A DNA stretch of 64,000 nt from CAXBBB01 sp963793245 (GTDB lineage: Bacteria; Bacteroidota; Rhodothermia; Rhodothermales; BA12): NCBI GenBank assembly GCA_963793245.1, contig CAWBZG010000005.1, positions 744,001 through 808,000 on the forward strand, given 5' to 3'. The notes beneath the pieces were generated by a model. It was not told the DNA's origin. It made no database searches and worked only from the letters and a program-made list of their open reading frames with translations. Position numbers and translations under genes: made by a program. Each line of letters begins with the position of its first letter. Position 1 is the first letter of the stretch. Below, one piece after another: positions 36,868-47,334 of this stretch.

Positions 36868-39800
36868 TTAGAGCAGGTCAAGCTGGATGCGTTTTTTGAT
36901 GACGCCGAACTTGATCACCTTCTCTTCGCCATCAGGCAACTCGATGTGAATCAGGTACATGCCCGATGCGATCGGCAGCGCTGCTTCGGTCTGGAGGTTC
37001 CAGTCGAGCGTGCGAGCCGGACCCGACTTCTCGAGCGTACGGATGAGCGTTCCGCTGAGCGTGAAGATGCGAATCGTCGCCGTTTCCGGCAGGTTGACGA
37101 AGCGCGCCACGTCGCTCAGGTTCGAGACCTCATACGAGGACGCACCTTTGTACGGGTTCGGAACGATACCGATCTGACCGCGAGCAACTGCCAGGGACGA
37201 ATCCGTGGTTGCTGCCGGAGCGATTTCCGTCGTCGAGAACGACAGCTTGTCACCAACGGAGTTCGGCTTCGTACGTCACGATGCGGAAGATCGTCCCTGT
37301 TCGGGCAGCGGTTGTGCGTCATCGGGCGGCATCTCCGTTCGCACCGTTGTGCCACGGGGAACAACGAGAACCGTACGAGCGAACAGCTCGTGGTCGATCT
37401 GCGTCGCCAGTCGAACAGTCGACGTTGTCGTTGGCGAACTTGTCGTAGCCGAGCCGTTCCGGGCGAGAAGTCATCTACCGGCGTGTACCAGTAGATCCAG
37501 TCCGTGAACGGATCGTTCTCTCCAGCTCGAATTGAGAGAATCCATCGTGCGACAGGTCGTAAACCCCGTTTGCCGTAGTCCGCGGAATCCGGTTGACGGA
37601 TAGGATCGGTACGATGCTGTAGTCATCCGAGGATCGTCCTGGGAGTGAGCTTGACGTCATCCGAAGGATCGTTCGGCGTAGCAACACCGTGTACCACATC
37701 TCGAACGGCAGTGGAACGGCAACGCCGTCCTGGAAGCGACGGTAAGCCGTCGATCCTGTGCGTTAAAGCGCCATCTCGGGTCACCGAGCCGACCGAAGTA
37801 CGGCGTTGCTGCCAGCGGCTGAAGATCGAACGCGAGAGGAACGAGACGTAGTCACCGGTACCACCACCATGACGTAGAACAGTCCAGTCGGCCGGTCCAC
37901 CTGCGTCGACGCTGCACCAGCGGTTCGCACCACCCGGCGTCGGGAAGCCAGCGAAAGGCTGCGAGCACCCGGCTCCGGCGGAGCTAGAGCGGCCCGGAGG
38001 CATTGCGACAACCGAGAAGCTCGAGAAACCGAAGTCCGGCCCGGTGATCTTGAAGTTCAGGCCATCGAACAAGAGCGACTGCTCACCTGCGATCTGCGTC
38101 AGACGCTCACCGGTACGGCGAGCCTGTGCGCGTCCGTCCACCAATTTGGTGACCGTTCCGTCGGAGTCGTGCGGAGGAGATCGTAGGTACGTTACCGTGC
38201 GCGATTCGGACGTTCCGTTCGGCAGGTACGAAGTCGAACGTGAACTCATAGAACTCGACCGAATACGTGGCGTCGATCAGCTCGGCCGGGGTTGATGACG
38301 GTAGCGACGAACTGGCCTTCGCCGATGTTCGTCGGTGCACCTTCACCCGTGAGGCCGGTGCCGAAGGAAGCGATGTTGACTTTCCGTCCCGAGATTTCTT
38401 CAGGCGAAGGCATCACGATGAACCGGCTCACGGGGCTGGGGAGCACCTTGAGGATTTCGGTGTCGCCGTTGTACGCCACGGCACGGATGCCATAGTAGTA
38501 CTCGGTGAAGTTCGTCAGACCCGTAGCGCGGAAGGAGTACTTCAGGCCCTCGGTGTCCGGGAACGTGGCCACGATGACCGTTTCGTTGCTGGCGTTAGGT
38601 TCGAAGACGCGCGAGACGCCGTTGACGACGTCATACACGGCGACGCGCTCGGCATCGTCCTGGTTGAACTCAACGGTCGGGTAGCGGAAGACTTCGAATG
38701 CTTCGAAGTTGTACGTCCGATCCGATGCGCTGCCGTCAGGCAGTTCCTCGAACGAGAACGGGTTGAACTCCTCGTACTGCTGCACATAGAGCGGATCGTC
38801 GTAGCTCCACGAGAACACGACCTGCTGGTCCAGTTCGGAGATTGCGACGTTCGGTGCGAGCGGCGGCTGAGCCAGTTCGAAGTTGGCGTCGAATGCCGAC
38901 TGTGCAACCGCGTCGTCTGCCTTCATCTTGGCGACCGAGCTGAGGTTGTCGTCGCCTTTCGACCATACGATACCGTAGACGAGTTCCTGGGTTGCTCCCG
39001 GTGCGAACTCGAACGGTCCCGTCGAGATCAGGAAGCGGCGGTCACTCGGCGTGTTGGTAGTTCCGGCGTTGTCGATGTTGACTTCGCTCCAGAACTCTCC
39101 ACTTGACGGGTTACCCGGCCACATGAAGAAGGTCTGCTGCTGAGTCAGCGGTACATGCCAGGGGAGTTGCGCGACTCGTTGGTCGGGCCGTAGCCATCGC
39201 CGCAGTTGACCATCGGGTTGTCGTCCTGCCAGATGCCCTGGAGGTAGTTGTACCAGTCCGTGCTGTTAACGCGGGGGTTACCGTTGGGACCAGTCGCGTT
39301 GTTGTAGTACAAGAAGACCGTGGTGCCCAGGCGGGTCGAGTTCTCGTGAATCGTTCCGTCCGGATCGGTGAACGTCTGTCCAGGAGCATCGACGAGCGGT
39401 CCCTGGAAGAAGTCGTAGCCGAGCGCAGGCGGTGCCGTGCCGTAGCCGTCCGATCCTTCGTCGTCGTTATCGCCGTTGTAGACGAAACCGAGACCAAGCG
39501 TCGTGTCCGATCCGACGTAGTCGTCCGATGCGTTGCCCAGGTCAGGATCCGACCACACGCCGAAGTAGGCGTTCGTCAGCGGCGTCGTGCCTTTGTAGTC
39601 GATCTCGTACCGGTAAAAGGTCGTGTTGCCGATGGCACCACCGAGGTTGAACGCAAATGCGAGCTGGCGGATTTCGATGCCGATGGGTGCTGAACCGGTC
39701 GATCTGTGCTCGCCACCTACGTCGTTGAAAACCGTAAAGCCCATCTCATCTGCCGAGCCGTTTCCGGGGAACAGCGGGAGCTGTCCAGCAGCGAGGTTCA

Positions 39801-40362
39801 GCGTCTGGTCGACGTTGGTAACGGTGACTTCCGACTCATCGTCGTCGAAGCTGCCGTTTCCGTTGGCGTCGACGAAGGCCGGTGCGCCCAGGCCGACGGG
39901 CCAGTCGCGCAGGTCAGGAGTAGTCGTTCCGTCCGCCAGGTATTCGCGAAGGGCCGTTTTGTTGACCACGAAGATGCGGTCGTACTTACGACACGTCGGG
40001 TCGACGAGACCACCGGCGTCGTTGAGCGGGCCGGGATAGAATTCCCATGGGCCGTAGTCGGTGGCAGCGAGGCGGGGCTGGCCGTTGACCAGACCACCGA
40101 CCCAGATACCGGACGCGAAGACGGCGTTGGGCGTGAGGGGTTGCCCGGGCTGTACGGCCGGGACGTTATAGACGTTACCGGCGCCCTTCCAAAAGAGGCC
40201 ACCGTTGTTATAAAGGCGCGCGCGGACGTTGTTGACGGCAAGGTCGGCCACAGCCGATCCTGTCACCTGGCAGTTGCCCTGCGTGATTTGCGCCTGAGCG
40301 TCGGGCGCGAAGACCACCAGGGCCAGCACGAGCGCTGCAAAGCGTTTGTAGTAGAGATTCAC
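36868..40362 (-). CDS. Large secreted protein with T9SS C-terminal sorting domain, multiply frame-disrupted
   Basis: One gene of about 1165 codons, read in several frames. The N-terminal part starts at GTG 40362 (signal peptide ending AQAQ). It continues to about 39157, where a missing C (GGC-CAT) shifts into the frame with PLTQQQTFFMWPGNPSSGEF. Further shifts occur near 38291 (CCCC for CCC), 38225 (CC for C), 37625, 37515 and others to about 37190. The end restores IGIVPNPYKGASSYEVSNLS and a sorting domain (RIFTLSGTLIRTL...SGMYLIHIELPDGEEKVIKF). That C-terminus is the common Bacteroidota secretion signal. Function of the body is unknown; EF-hand-like Asp-rich segment DANGNGSFDDDE is seen. 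The indel density suggests poor sequence here, not necessarily decay. Confidence 0.8.
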
Positions 40363-40400
40363 AGTCAGTAGAGAGCGTGTGGGGAAATGCAAACCAAAGC

Positions 40401-40435
40401 GAGAGAGGGGCCGACCGGGGCCGCGCCCCTCTCTC
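40401..40435 (-). promoter_or_regulatory. Perfect intercistronic hairpin between TonB receptor and T9SS cargo gene
   Basis: GAGAGAGGGGC (40401-40411) and GCCCCTCTCTC (40425-40435) pair perfectly over 11 bp in the 82-bp gap after the receptor stop. With only a weak T tract it may set different mRNA levels for the receptor and its partner rather than fully end transcription. Confidence 0.6.
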
Positions 40436-40444
40436 TGGTTCAGC

Positions 40445-43400
40445 TTAGAAGTTCAGTCGCAGGCCGAGGCGCGTCTGACGTGGGATACCGTAGTTGTACG
40501 GCGAATCGACACGGTTCTGATAGTAGAAGCGATCGATCGTGCCAACAGGGAAGTCCTGAAGACCACCTGCCGACTCGAGGTATCCGTCGGTGTCGGGCTG
40601 GCCAGTGGCGTTGAAGACACTGGTCACGTTGTTCGAGTTGAGGACGTTCTCCATCTCGAGGTACGCCGTCATGTTGGCGGTTCCGACTTTGAAACGGCGG
40701 TCGATTTTCATGTTGAGCAGGAACGTGCCGGGGAGGTTGGCACCGTTGATCTGCCCAGCAAGACCCGACTGGCGAACCTGCTGGTCAACCGGGAAGGGAT
40801 CGAGATAGCGCGAGTACGGCTTGCCGCTCTTGAACGAGCTGAGGAGGTTGATTCCAAAGTTCTCGAGCGGACGGAAGCCTCCGACCTCGGGACCGTCTCC
40901 GGCACCCAGACGATAATCGAGCGTGACGTTAGCCGTGTGGCGGCGGTCGAAGTCGAGTGGCGACAGGAAGTTCGGGACGAACGGGTTGGCCTCACGGAGC
41001 CAGAAGATCCGGCTGGTCGTGTTGGCATCCGATCCCGTGCCTTCGGCGAAGCTCAACGTGTAGTTGGCGTTCATCGACACGTTGTTGAAGCGACGCAGGT
41101 CGAATTCAATTTCGACACCCTTGACCGTTCCGAAGTCGACGTTCTGATACGTCGAGTAGTTGTTCGGGAAGACGTTCTTGAGTGCGCGAAGCTGAATCAG
41201 GTCATCGATCTGGCGGAAGAATCCGCTGATCTGGATGGCTGCGTTCTCACCCAGACGCTGGCGGAAGCCCGCTTCGTACTCGGTGATCGTTTCCGGCTTC
41301 AGGTTCGGGTTGTTCAGCGTTCCAGGCGAACCCAGGCGAGCCTGATAGGTGTCTGATCTGCGCGAACCCGTTGTTCGACGGACGCTGTGAGAGCACGTCG
41401 TAGTGCGCAAAGAACAGCGCCTGGTCCGTGACGGGGAACGTCACACCGACGCGAGGCTGGAACGTGACGCTCGGCTCGACATCGACGAATGCGGCTTCCT
41501 GCAGCAGGGTCGCATCGCCGGTTGCGCGGGCGCGTCCTGCGGGCACGAGTCCGGGAGCAAGCTCCTGACCGTTCGTGTCGTAGAACTGACCGTCGAGGTC
41601 GCGATAGCCCGTGACGTCGTCGCCGCTGTAGTAGACGGCAAAGTCGCCACCTACGTTCGAGGGCGAACCGGCTACGTCACCGGCGCGAACGATCGGCACG
41701 AGTGCGAACTGGTCACGGAGAACGCGCTGGTTGGAGTCGTACACGTCGAGACGGGCACCCAACTGAACCACGAGGTCGCGGTACTCAATTTTGTCCTGCA
41801 GGTAACCGGCGTAGTAGATCGGCTGGATCGGTGCGATGTTGCGATCTGCGTTCGAACCATCCTGCTGAGCGAAAGCCGTGAGGTTTTCGTCGTCGACTTC
41901 CTCGAGACCGTTGAAGCTGTATCCGTAGTAGGAGACACTGCTTCTCAAGTCGTCATAGGCGATCTGGTCGTAAGGCGTCTGCGTTTCGCTCAGGACACCA
42001 CCGGGGCGGAACGACGCACGACGCGCTGCACCACCAACCGAGAACGCACGGCTGGTACGCTGCTCATACTCACCGCCGAACTCCAACTGGTGGATACCCA
42101 GCTGCGTCGTGGCGTTGAACTGGAACCGAAGCTGCTCGGTTTTGCTCTTGCTATACCCACCCGTAGCTCTTCCGGGCAGCGAGTAGAGGCTGCGGCCAAC
42201 CGTGTTACCGGGGAACTGGTCGTCGTTGAACTGCTGCGCCAGCGTATCTCCGCTGATGCGGAGGTAGCGAGCGGCGACAGCGTTTCCTGGACCGTCGATG
42301 TCGCGGTAGTCGAGAATGTCCTCGATGTCGCGGCTGAACTCCTTGTCGAAGCTCCAGGCCTGGAAGTTTTCGTACGAGGCCTGAACCTGGTAGAACGTCC
42401 GATCCGACAGGTAGTGCGTCACGGTCAAGAAGCCGCGGCGCGTTTCGTTCTCGTTCTCGTTGCCTCTGTCCTGGTTGAACAGGTTACCCGTGCGGCTGTA
42501 GCTCGGGGCGTCGCGGCGAGCGAACGTACCACCGATAGCAACGCGGACCGAGTTGACGGGCTGCAGGTTGAACTTACCCGAGAGCGAGTACCCCGTGTTG
42601 CCGTCGTTGATCTTGGCGTTTTCGTAGGTGAAGTCGTCTTCGGTCAAGCGGTCGGCGCCCGGGATGAGAGCGACGAAGCTTTCGCCCATGGTGGGATCGA
42701 CGAGAGTCGCCGACGAATCGCCTACGGAAATCATTCCCGTGTCGAGCGTGCGGAAGCGCGTGGCACCCAGCGAATCCGTGAACTGGATCAACTGCGGGTT
42801 GGCTTGAAGCCTGTCGTACACGTCGTCTCTGACCGTCAGGAACGGCTGCGCCTGCGGGCTGCCGTCGCCGATGTCGTAGTACTCACCCGAGACGAAGAAA
42901 CCGAGCTTGTTGCCCAGGATCGGGCCGCCGAGCGTGGCTTCGACTTCGTTGTATCCGTAGTCGTCGAGCACTTCCGAGGTCAGCGCTTCGATCGAGCCGA
43001 AGAACTTGGTCGAGGCGTTGCGGGTCGAGACCGAGATGACGCCGCCGATGGCGTCGCCGTACTTGGCCGGAAGACCACCGATGATCATCTCCTGCTCCTG
43101 AATGGCCGACTGCGGGACCGCGAGGCTACCCGTAATCTTGACACCGTCAACGAAGTAGATGACGTCGCTGGAGCGACCGCCGCGAATGTTGAGCGTACCG
43201 GATCCTTCGTCGCTGACGACGCCCGACTGGATGGCTGCGATAGCTGCCACGCCGCGGACCGGCAGGTTCTGGATCTCTTCGCCACTAACGACGCGAGGCG
43301 TACCCAACGCATCCTTCTGGATGAGCGGACGCTGATACTCGACGACGACGCCTTCGAGCAGTTCACCCGGAGAGAGCGTGAAGTTCAATTCGCGCGTATA

Positions 43401-43682
43401 GCCCGAGTTGATTTCCACGTCGGTGACGGTCGACGTCTGATAGCCGACGAACGACACCTGAACGTCGTAGTTGCCGACGGGGAGACCGAGGATGGTATAG
43501 TTGCCGTCGAAGTCAGCGGCAGTGCCAAACTGAGTTCCAACGATGAGGACTGTGGCGCCGGGAAGGCCTTCGCCGGTCTCTGAGTCCAACACGCGACCCG
43601 ACAACTTGCCGGTGCTTTGTGCGAACGCAGCGACGGGGAACGCCAGCGCGATGAGCATTAGGATGCTCCACTTGCGGTACAT
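40445..43682 (-). CDS. TonB-dependent receptor with carboxypeptidase-like domain, frame-disrupted
   Basis: Outer-membrane transporter of about 1079 residues. It has a signal peptide (AFPVAAFAQ), then a CarboxypepD_reg-like domain (KLSGRVLDSETGEGLPGATVL...FDGNYTILGLPVG). A plug domain follows (NLPVRGVAAIAAIQSGV, LNIRGGRSSDVIYFVDGV, and GGLPAKYGDAIGGVISVST). The long beta-barrel comes last, ending RLGLRLNF with the terminal Phe. The frame breaks once near 41352-41357: FAQI in the first frame continues as DTYQARLGSPGTLNNPNLKP in the second. A small indel restores it. This kind of receptor is common next to T9SS-exported partners in Bacteroidota, where ligand binding is often shared. The start at 43682 is set by the signal peptide. 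Confidence 0.88.
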
Positions 43683-44036
43683 AGTGCTACCTGAGGTTGA
43701 TGATGTGGATGTCACACGTCGCGAGCCAAAGGGCTGGGCGGTCGTGCGGTGGGAATGGTCGACCCCGACATCAGCGCGTAGGGCGCTGCCCGCCTTGCGG
43801 GATGCACCGAGTACCAGCGTTCCTTCTCCGTCTACCGATGCCTCGATCCGACCCGAGCACGAAGCAGGGGAAGAGAACTGAGTATTCGGTGAGAGAGTCG
43901 TAGCAGTCTGGCGCAAACAGCGAGGGGGAAGACGGTTTTTCCATCCCCGACCAGAAGTCGGGACTTGGATTGAGATATGAAGATACCCGGCCCCTTCGTT
44001 CGTGTCAAGGCAAAGTTAATCCCCTATGGTCATTTG
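43683..44036. other. Divergent intergenic region
   Basis: The 354 bp between the TonB receptor (-) and the esterase (+) must carry both promoters. A small hairpin (TCCCCGAC...GTCGGGA, about 43941-43960) is present. TGTCAA and TATGGT spaced by 16 bp before the esterase start are a weak promoter candidate. No gene is supported here. Confidence 0.5.
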
Positions 44037-44858
44037 ATGACCCGAGTTATCGTATCCACCCCGTCACACGTACCGATGCCCCTGCCAGTCGTATTGCATA
44101 CGAAACACTACCCCGCCGATGCGCCCCCTCTGCTCGTCCTACACGGCTTTCTGGGATCGGGCGGCAACTGGTCGACGCTGTCGCGAACCGCGTTCTCGAC
44201 CGTTCGCGACACGCACGCTCTCGACGCTAGAAACCACGGTCGTTCCCCACACACCGATGCGTTCTCCTACACCGACATGGCGGCGGACGTGATTGCCTTT
44301 ATGGACGCTCAGGGCATGGAGACGGCAGATGTCCTCGGCCACTCGATGGGCGGCAAGACCGCGATGACGCTCGCGCTGACGCACCCCCAGCGGGTCCGCA
44401 GCGTGATCGTCGCGGACATGGCGCCGCGTGCCTATCCGCCGGGCCACGACGCACTTTTGGCCGCCCTGCAATCGGTCGAGTTGAGCGCTCTCGATTCACG
44501 GTCCGACGCCGACGCGCTGCTGGCCGATTCTATTGGGGATTGGGGCGTCCGCCAGTTCCTTCTTAAAAATCTGACGAGGACGCCCAACGGCTACGAGTGG
44601 GCGCCGAATCTCGACGTTCTGGCAGCGCGCGCTACGACGAAATCCTCCACCCCGTCGCACCTGCCGCTTCCGTTCGACGGCCCGGCTCTGTTCGTGCGCG
44701 GCGGAGCCTCCAACTACGTCCGCGACGCCGATTGGCCTCAGATCCAGACGCTCTTCCCACACGCACAGTTGGTCACGATCCCCGACGCTGGCCACTGGGT
44801 CCACGCCCAAGCCCCCGACGCGTTCGCCGCTGCTGTCCTATCGTTTCTGAGCGACTAG
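44037..44858 (+). CDS. Alpha/beta-hydrolase esterase (YbfF-like)
   Basis: A 273-residue soluble alpha/beta-hydrolase close to E. coli YbfF, an acyl-CoA/ester thioesterase-like enzyme. LLVLHGFLGSGGNW is the oxyanion strand, DARNHGRSPH the typical second motif, and GHSMGGKTAM the nucleophile elbow with catalytic Ser. The acid precedes FVRGGASNYV, and GHWVHAQAPDAF holds the catalytic His. No signal peptide. Starts at 43977, 44037 and 44076 are possible; 44037 is used, but the conserved part begins only at LPVVLHTKHY, so 44076 is a fair alternative. It is convergent with the ABC permease, 19 bp apart. Confidence 0.9.
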   Translation: MTRVIVSTPSHVPMPLPVVLHTKHYPADAPPLLVLHGFLGSGGNWSTLSRTAFSTVRDTHALDARNHGRSPHTDAFSYTDMAADVIAFMDAQGMETADVLGHSMGGKTAMTLALTHPQRVRSVIVADMAPRAYPPGHDALLAALQSVELSALDSRSDADALLADSIGDWGVRQFLLKNLTRTPNGYEWAPNLDVLAARATTKSSTPSHLPLPFDGPALFVRGGASNYVRDADWPQIQTLFPHAQLVTIPDAGHWVHAQAPDAFAAAVLSFLSD

Positions 44859-44877
44859 AGACACCAGACGTGTTGAT

Positions 44878-46233
44878 TCACAGGCTGCGTAGCGCCTCGA
44901 CCGGCTCGACGCGGGACGCACGGCGGGCGGGCACCCATCCGGCGAGAATGCTGACAAAGAGCGCGACTGCGAGAACGGCCAGCACCATCCCAATGCCTGT
45001 CGAGAAGACGGGCAGCGTGGGCAGACTCTTGCTTTCGAGATAGGTCGACACCGCAAACTGGATCAGGCCCATGCCCGCGTAGCCCAACCCGATGCCGACG
45101 ACGCCTCCGATCACGCCAACGAGCGCGCTCTCGGCCAGAAACAGACGCTGTAGCAGTCCCTCTTCGCCGCCGACTGCTTTCATCACACCGATCTCGCGGC
45201 GCCGCTCCATCACGCTCATCAGCATCGTGTTGGCAATCCCCAGCGTCGCCACGACCAGAGCGATCAGGCCGACGATGCCCAGCGCCAGGTCGATGAGTGT
45301 AAACAGGCGTTCGAGTTGGGCGAACTGGTCGCGCAGGCTCGATGTGTGGGCACCGGACTCTTCGACAGCCGCGACGACACTCGCGTGGGCATCGGGATCG
45401 CTCAGTTGGACGCGCGCAGCGCCGTACCCTCCGGCTGTCTGCGAGCGCCGCATGAGCAGGTCGATGGTCGAGAAGAACGTCACCTTCTTGACGGTCCGCG
45501 CATAGCCGATCGGCAGCAGCACGCGGAAAAACGACGATACCTGTTGCCCATCGTCCGGCAGCAATCCGGCGACAGCTACGCGGTTGACGTTTTCTCTGAA
45601 CGGCAGCGTCGTCAGTCCCATCCCGAACGCGGCGGCAGATGCCTGCATCGCACGCAGATCAAGCGTCGCCGATACCAGGTCGACCGTATCGCCGACGATG
45701 GACTCGGGCGGATCGAAGCCTAGCCGCTCGGCCATTGACGCAGCCATCAGGATCGAAGCGTCGGACGAATCGGCAAAGAAAGCACCAGAGGCCGGTTGGT
45801 AGGCTTCGATGTCGGCAAACGAAAGAGGAATGGCCTCCGCGTTGGCGATGATCTCTCGCTCCCCGCTGCGCACCTGAACAGGAAACACGATTTCTGGGAA
45901 GGCTGCCAATACGCCGGGAAGTGCGGCGATTTCGGCCAGCAGACTGTCAGTGACGGGGACTTCGGGCTTGGCGTCCTCCTCGGGCTTGCGCGTCTGAAAC
46001 GCCAAGTCGCCCGCGCCGCCGAAGGGATCGGGCCGCGATGTGACGCGGAGTGTGTTGTACAACTCCAGCCGCTCGAACTCGCCGCGCGCATTGTTCTGCA
46101 GGCCCGCGCCGTAGCCGATCAGCGTCAGCAGCGCGCCCACGCCGACGGCGACCCCGGCCAGGGTGAGCAGCGTTCGGGTGCGATTGCGCCGCAGGTTGGA
46201 CGTGGCGAGGCGAGCGAGGTCGGCGTTCCGCAT
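44878..46233 (-). CDS. ABC transporter permease (FtsX/MacB family)
   Basis: A 451-residue inner-membrane permease. The N-terminal transmembrane helix (LLTLAGVAVGVGALLTLIGYG) is followed by a large periplasmic MacB-like domain of about 260 residues. Three C-terminal helices make up the FtsX domain (IVGLIALVVATLGIANTMLMSVMERRREIGVMKAVGG), ending PARRASRVEPVEALRSL, the standard family end. Such permeases work as mechanotransmitters for lipoprotein, toxin or peptide export together with an ATPase and often an adaptor. Neither partner gene lies in this window, so substrate is unknown. Its promoter is probably the TATATATA just upstream. Confidence 0.92.
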   Translation of the reverse strand: MRNADLARLATSNLRRNRTRTLLTLAGVAVGVGALLTLIGYGAGLQNNARGEFERLELYNTLRVTSRPDPFGGAGDLAFQTRKPEEDAKPEVPVTDSLLAEIAALPGVLAAFPEIVFPVQVRSGEREIIANAEAIPLSFADIEAYQPASGAFFADSSDASILMAASMAERLGFDPPESIVGDTVDLVSATLDLRAMQASAAAFGMGLTTLPFRENVNRVAVAGLLPDDGQQVSSFFRVLLPIGYARTVKKVTFFSTIDLLMRRSQTAGGYGAARVQLSDPDAHASVVAAVEESGAHTSSLRDQFAQLERLFTLIDLALGIVGLIALVVATLGIANTMLMSVMERRREIGVMKAVGGEEGLLQRLFLAESALVGVIGGVVGIGLGYAGMGLIQFAVSTYLESKSLPTLPVFSTGIGMVLAVLAVALFVSILAGWVPARRASRVEPVEALRSL

Positions 46234-46240
46234 GGAGACG

Positions 46241-46248
46241 TATATATA
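46241..46248 (-). promoter_or_regulatory. Candidate -10 element of the ABC permease gene
   Basis: TATATATA on the minus strand, followed by CGTCTCC and ATG, stands out in this GC-rich background. It ends only 7 bp before the start codon, so the transcript would be leaderless or nearly so. Confidence 0.3.
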
Positions 46249-46366
46249 GGACGGGGCAAGCTATCGCCTAGCCCACCTGCGGTGTGTGCAGGCGCGGTGA
46301 CTACTCAGGACGAGCGCGCGTCTAACCAGGCACAAATCGGCGCCCGTCGGAGCGCACGGCAGGGGT

Positions 46367-46585
46367 TTACTCGTCCGCGCGGTCTACTTCGCTGTGGAGT
46401 TTGAGGACGGTCGTCCCGTCGTCTTGCTCGATCACGAGGGCGGGGTCGTCGGCTGAGCCGTTGCGGGTCACTTCGCTGCCCTTGATCGTGCGCGTGATCT
46501 TGTCGGTGTGGGTGCTCTGGACGGTCCCCTCGGCGGTCCCGTTGCCCCACTCCCACGCCACACGTGTGCCTTTTCGAATCGCCAT
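46367..46585 (-). CDS. DUF2945 (hypervirulence-associated TUDOR domain) protein
   Basis: A 72-residue soluble protein made of a single small SH3/Tudor-like domain: GTRVAWEWGNGTAEGTV, then THTDKITRTIKGSEVTRNGS, then DPALVIEQDDGT with KLHSEV at the end. This is the pattern of DUF2945/HVA1 family proteins, of unknown biochemical role. The ATG at 46585 opens directly with MAIRKGTRV. It stands alone between the ABC permease and a DUF4397 lipoprotein gene on the same strand. Confidence 0.85.
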   Translation of the reverse strand: MAIRKGTRVAWEWGNGTAEGTVQSTHTDKITRTIKGSEVTRNGSADDPALVIEQDDGTTVLKLHSEVDRADE

Positions 46586-46670
46586 GTCTGTTGGTGGTCA
46601 GGTGAGTGGGTAGCACTCGAATGGCGAGCCGCTGTGCCCACAGATCGTCCGGTGTTACCCAGTGCTCACG

Positions 46671-47324
46671 TCACCGCGCGTTCGGAGACGGCGTCTCGTC
46701 CAGTTCGATGCCCCGCAGGAGACCGTTTTGCTCGACGAGGACGAACGTCAAGCGACCGCGTCGGGGCTGCGCGGTGAACCGGCGAAACGGCGCATCCCGC
46801 TCGACGGCAACTATCGTAGTCGTCCCGATGCCGATGCCGACGAACCCGGAGTTCTCGCGAAAGCCGATCGTCGCCAGAGGGCGAGGCGACAGCCCGGCCC
46901 CATCCTCGTCGGACTCGAAGACGTTGACCGCGCCGATGCCGGGAGCGCCGTGGACCAACCGGATGGTACGCGGAAGTAAAGAGCCGGGCGAGTCGTCCTC
47001 TAGGTAGAGGTAGGGTTTGGAGACGGTCGTATCGAGCAGGACGAGCGTCGTCAGCCGCTCATCCTCGACGCGTACCAACTGGTCGATAAAGCGGCGGCTC
47101 GCGTCGTCAGCGTTTCGAACTCGGACGCGCGGATCGCCGACTCCGACCGTGACGTAAGGGAGCGTCTCACCGAATTGGACCGCGTCATCGGGCGCGTCGC
47201 CCAAGAAAACCTGGACAGCGGGCGCGTTGGGTGCGGCATGGACGAAGCGGACGAACCCGTCGTCGGATTGCACAGCATCGCAGCCGGTCAGGGCGAGAAG
47301 AGCGAGCGCGAAGAAGAGACGCAC
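46671..47324 (-). CDS. DUF4397 domain lipoprotein
   Basis: A 217-residue lipoprotein: signal peptide MRLFFALALLALTGC with lipobox ALTGC, then a DUF4397 beta-sandwich domain. The repeat-like pairs VRFVHAAPNAPAVQVFLGD and IRLVHGAPGIGAVNVF are the signature of this domain, found in surface and secreted proteins of Bacteroidota and others. The start codon is GTG. The gene begins 10 bp after the stop of the next lipoprotein gene on the same strand, so the two are surely co-transcribed. Function unknown, probably surface adhesion or matrix. Confidence 0.85.
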   Translation of the reverse strand: MRLFFALALLALTGCDAVQSDDGFVRFVHAAPNAPAVQVFLGDAPDDAVQFGETLPYVTVGVGDPRVRVRNADDASRRFIDQLVRVEDERLTTLVLLDTTVSKPYLYLEDDSPGSLLPRTIRLVHGAPGIGAVNVFESDEDGAGLSPRPLATIGFRENSGFVGIGIGTTTIVAVERDAPFRRFTAQPRRGRLTFVLVEQNGLLRGIELDETPSPNAR

Positions 47325-47334
47325 AGCGGGTAGA

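Noticed and set aside
41403..43583. Plus-strand open frame of 726 codons
   Set aside because: It is antisense to the TonB receptor and has no recognisable sequence.
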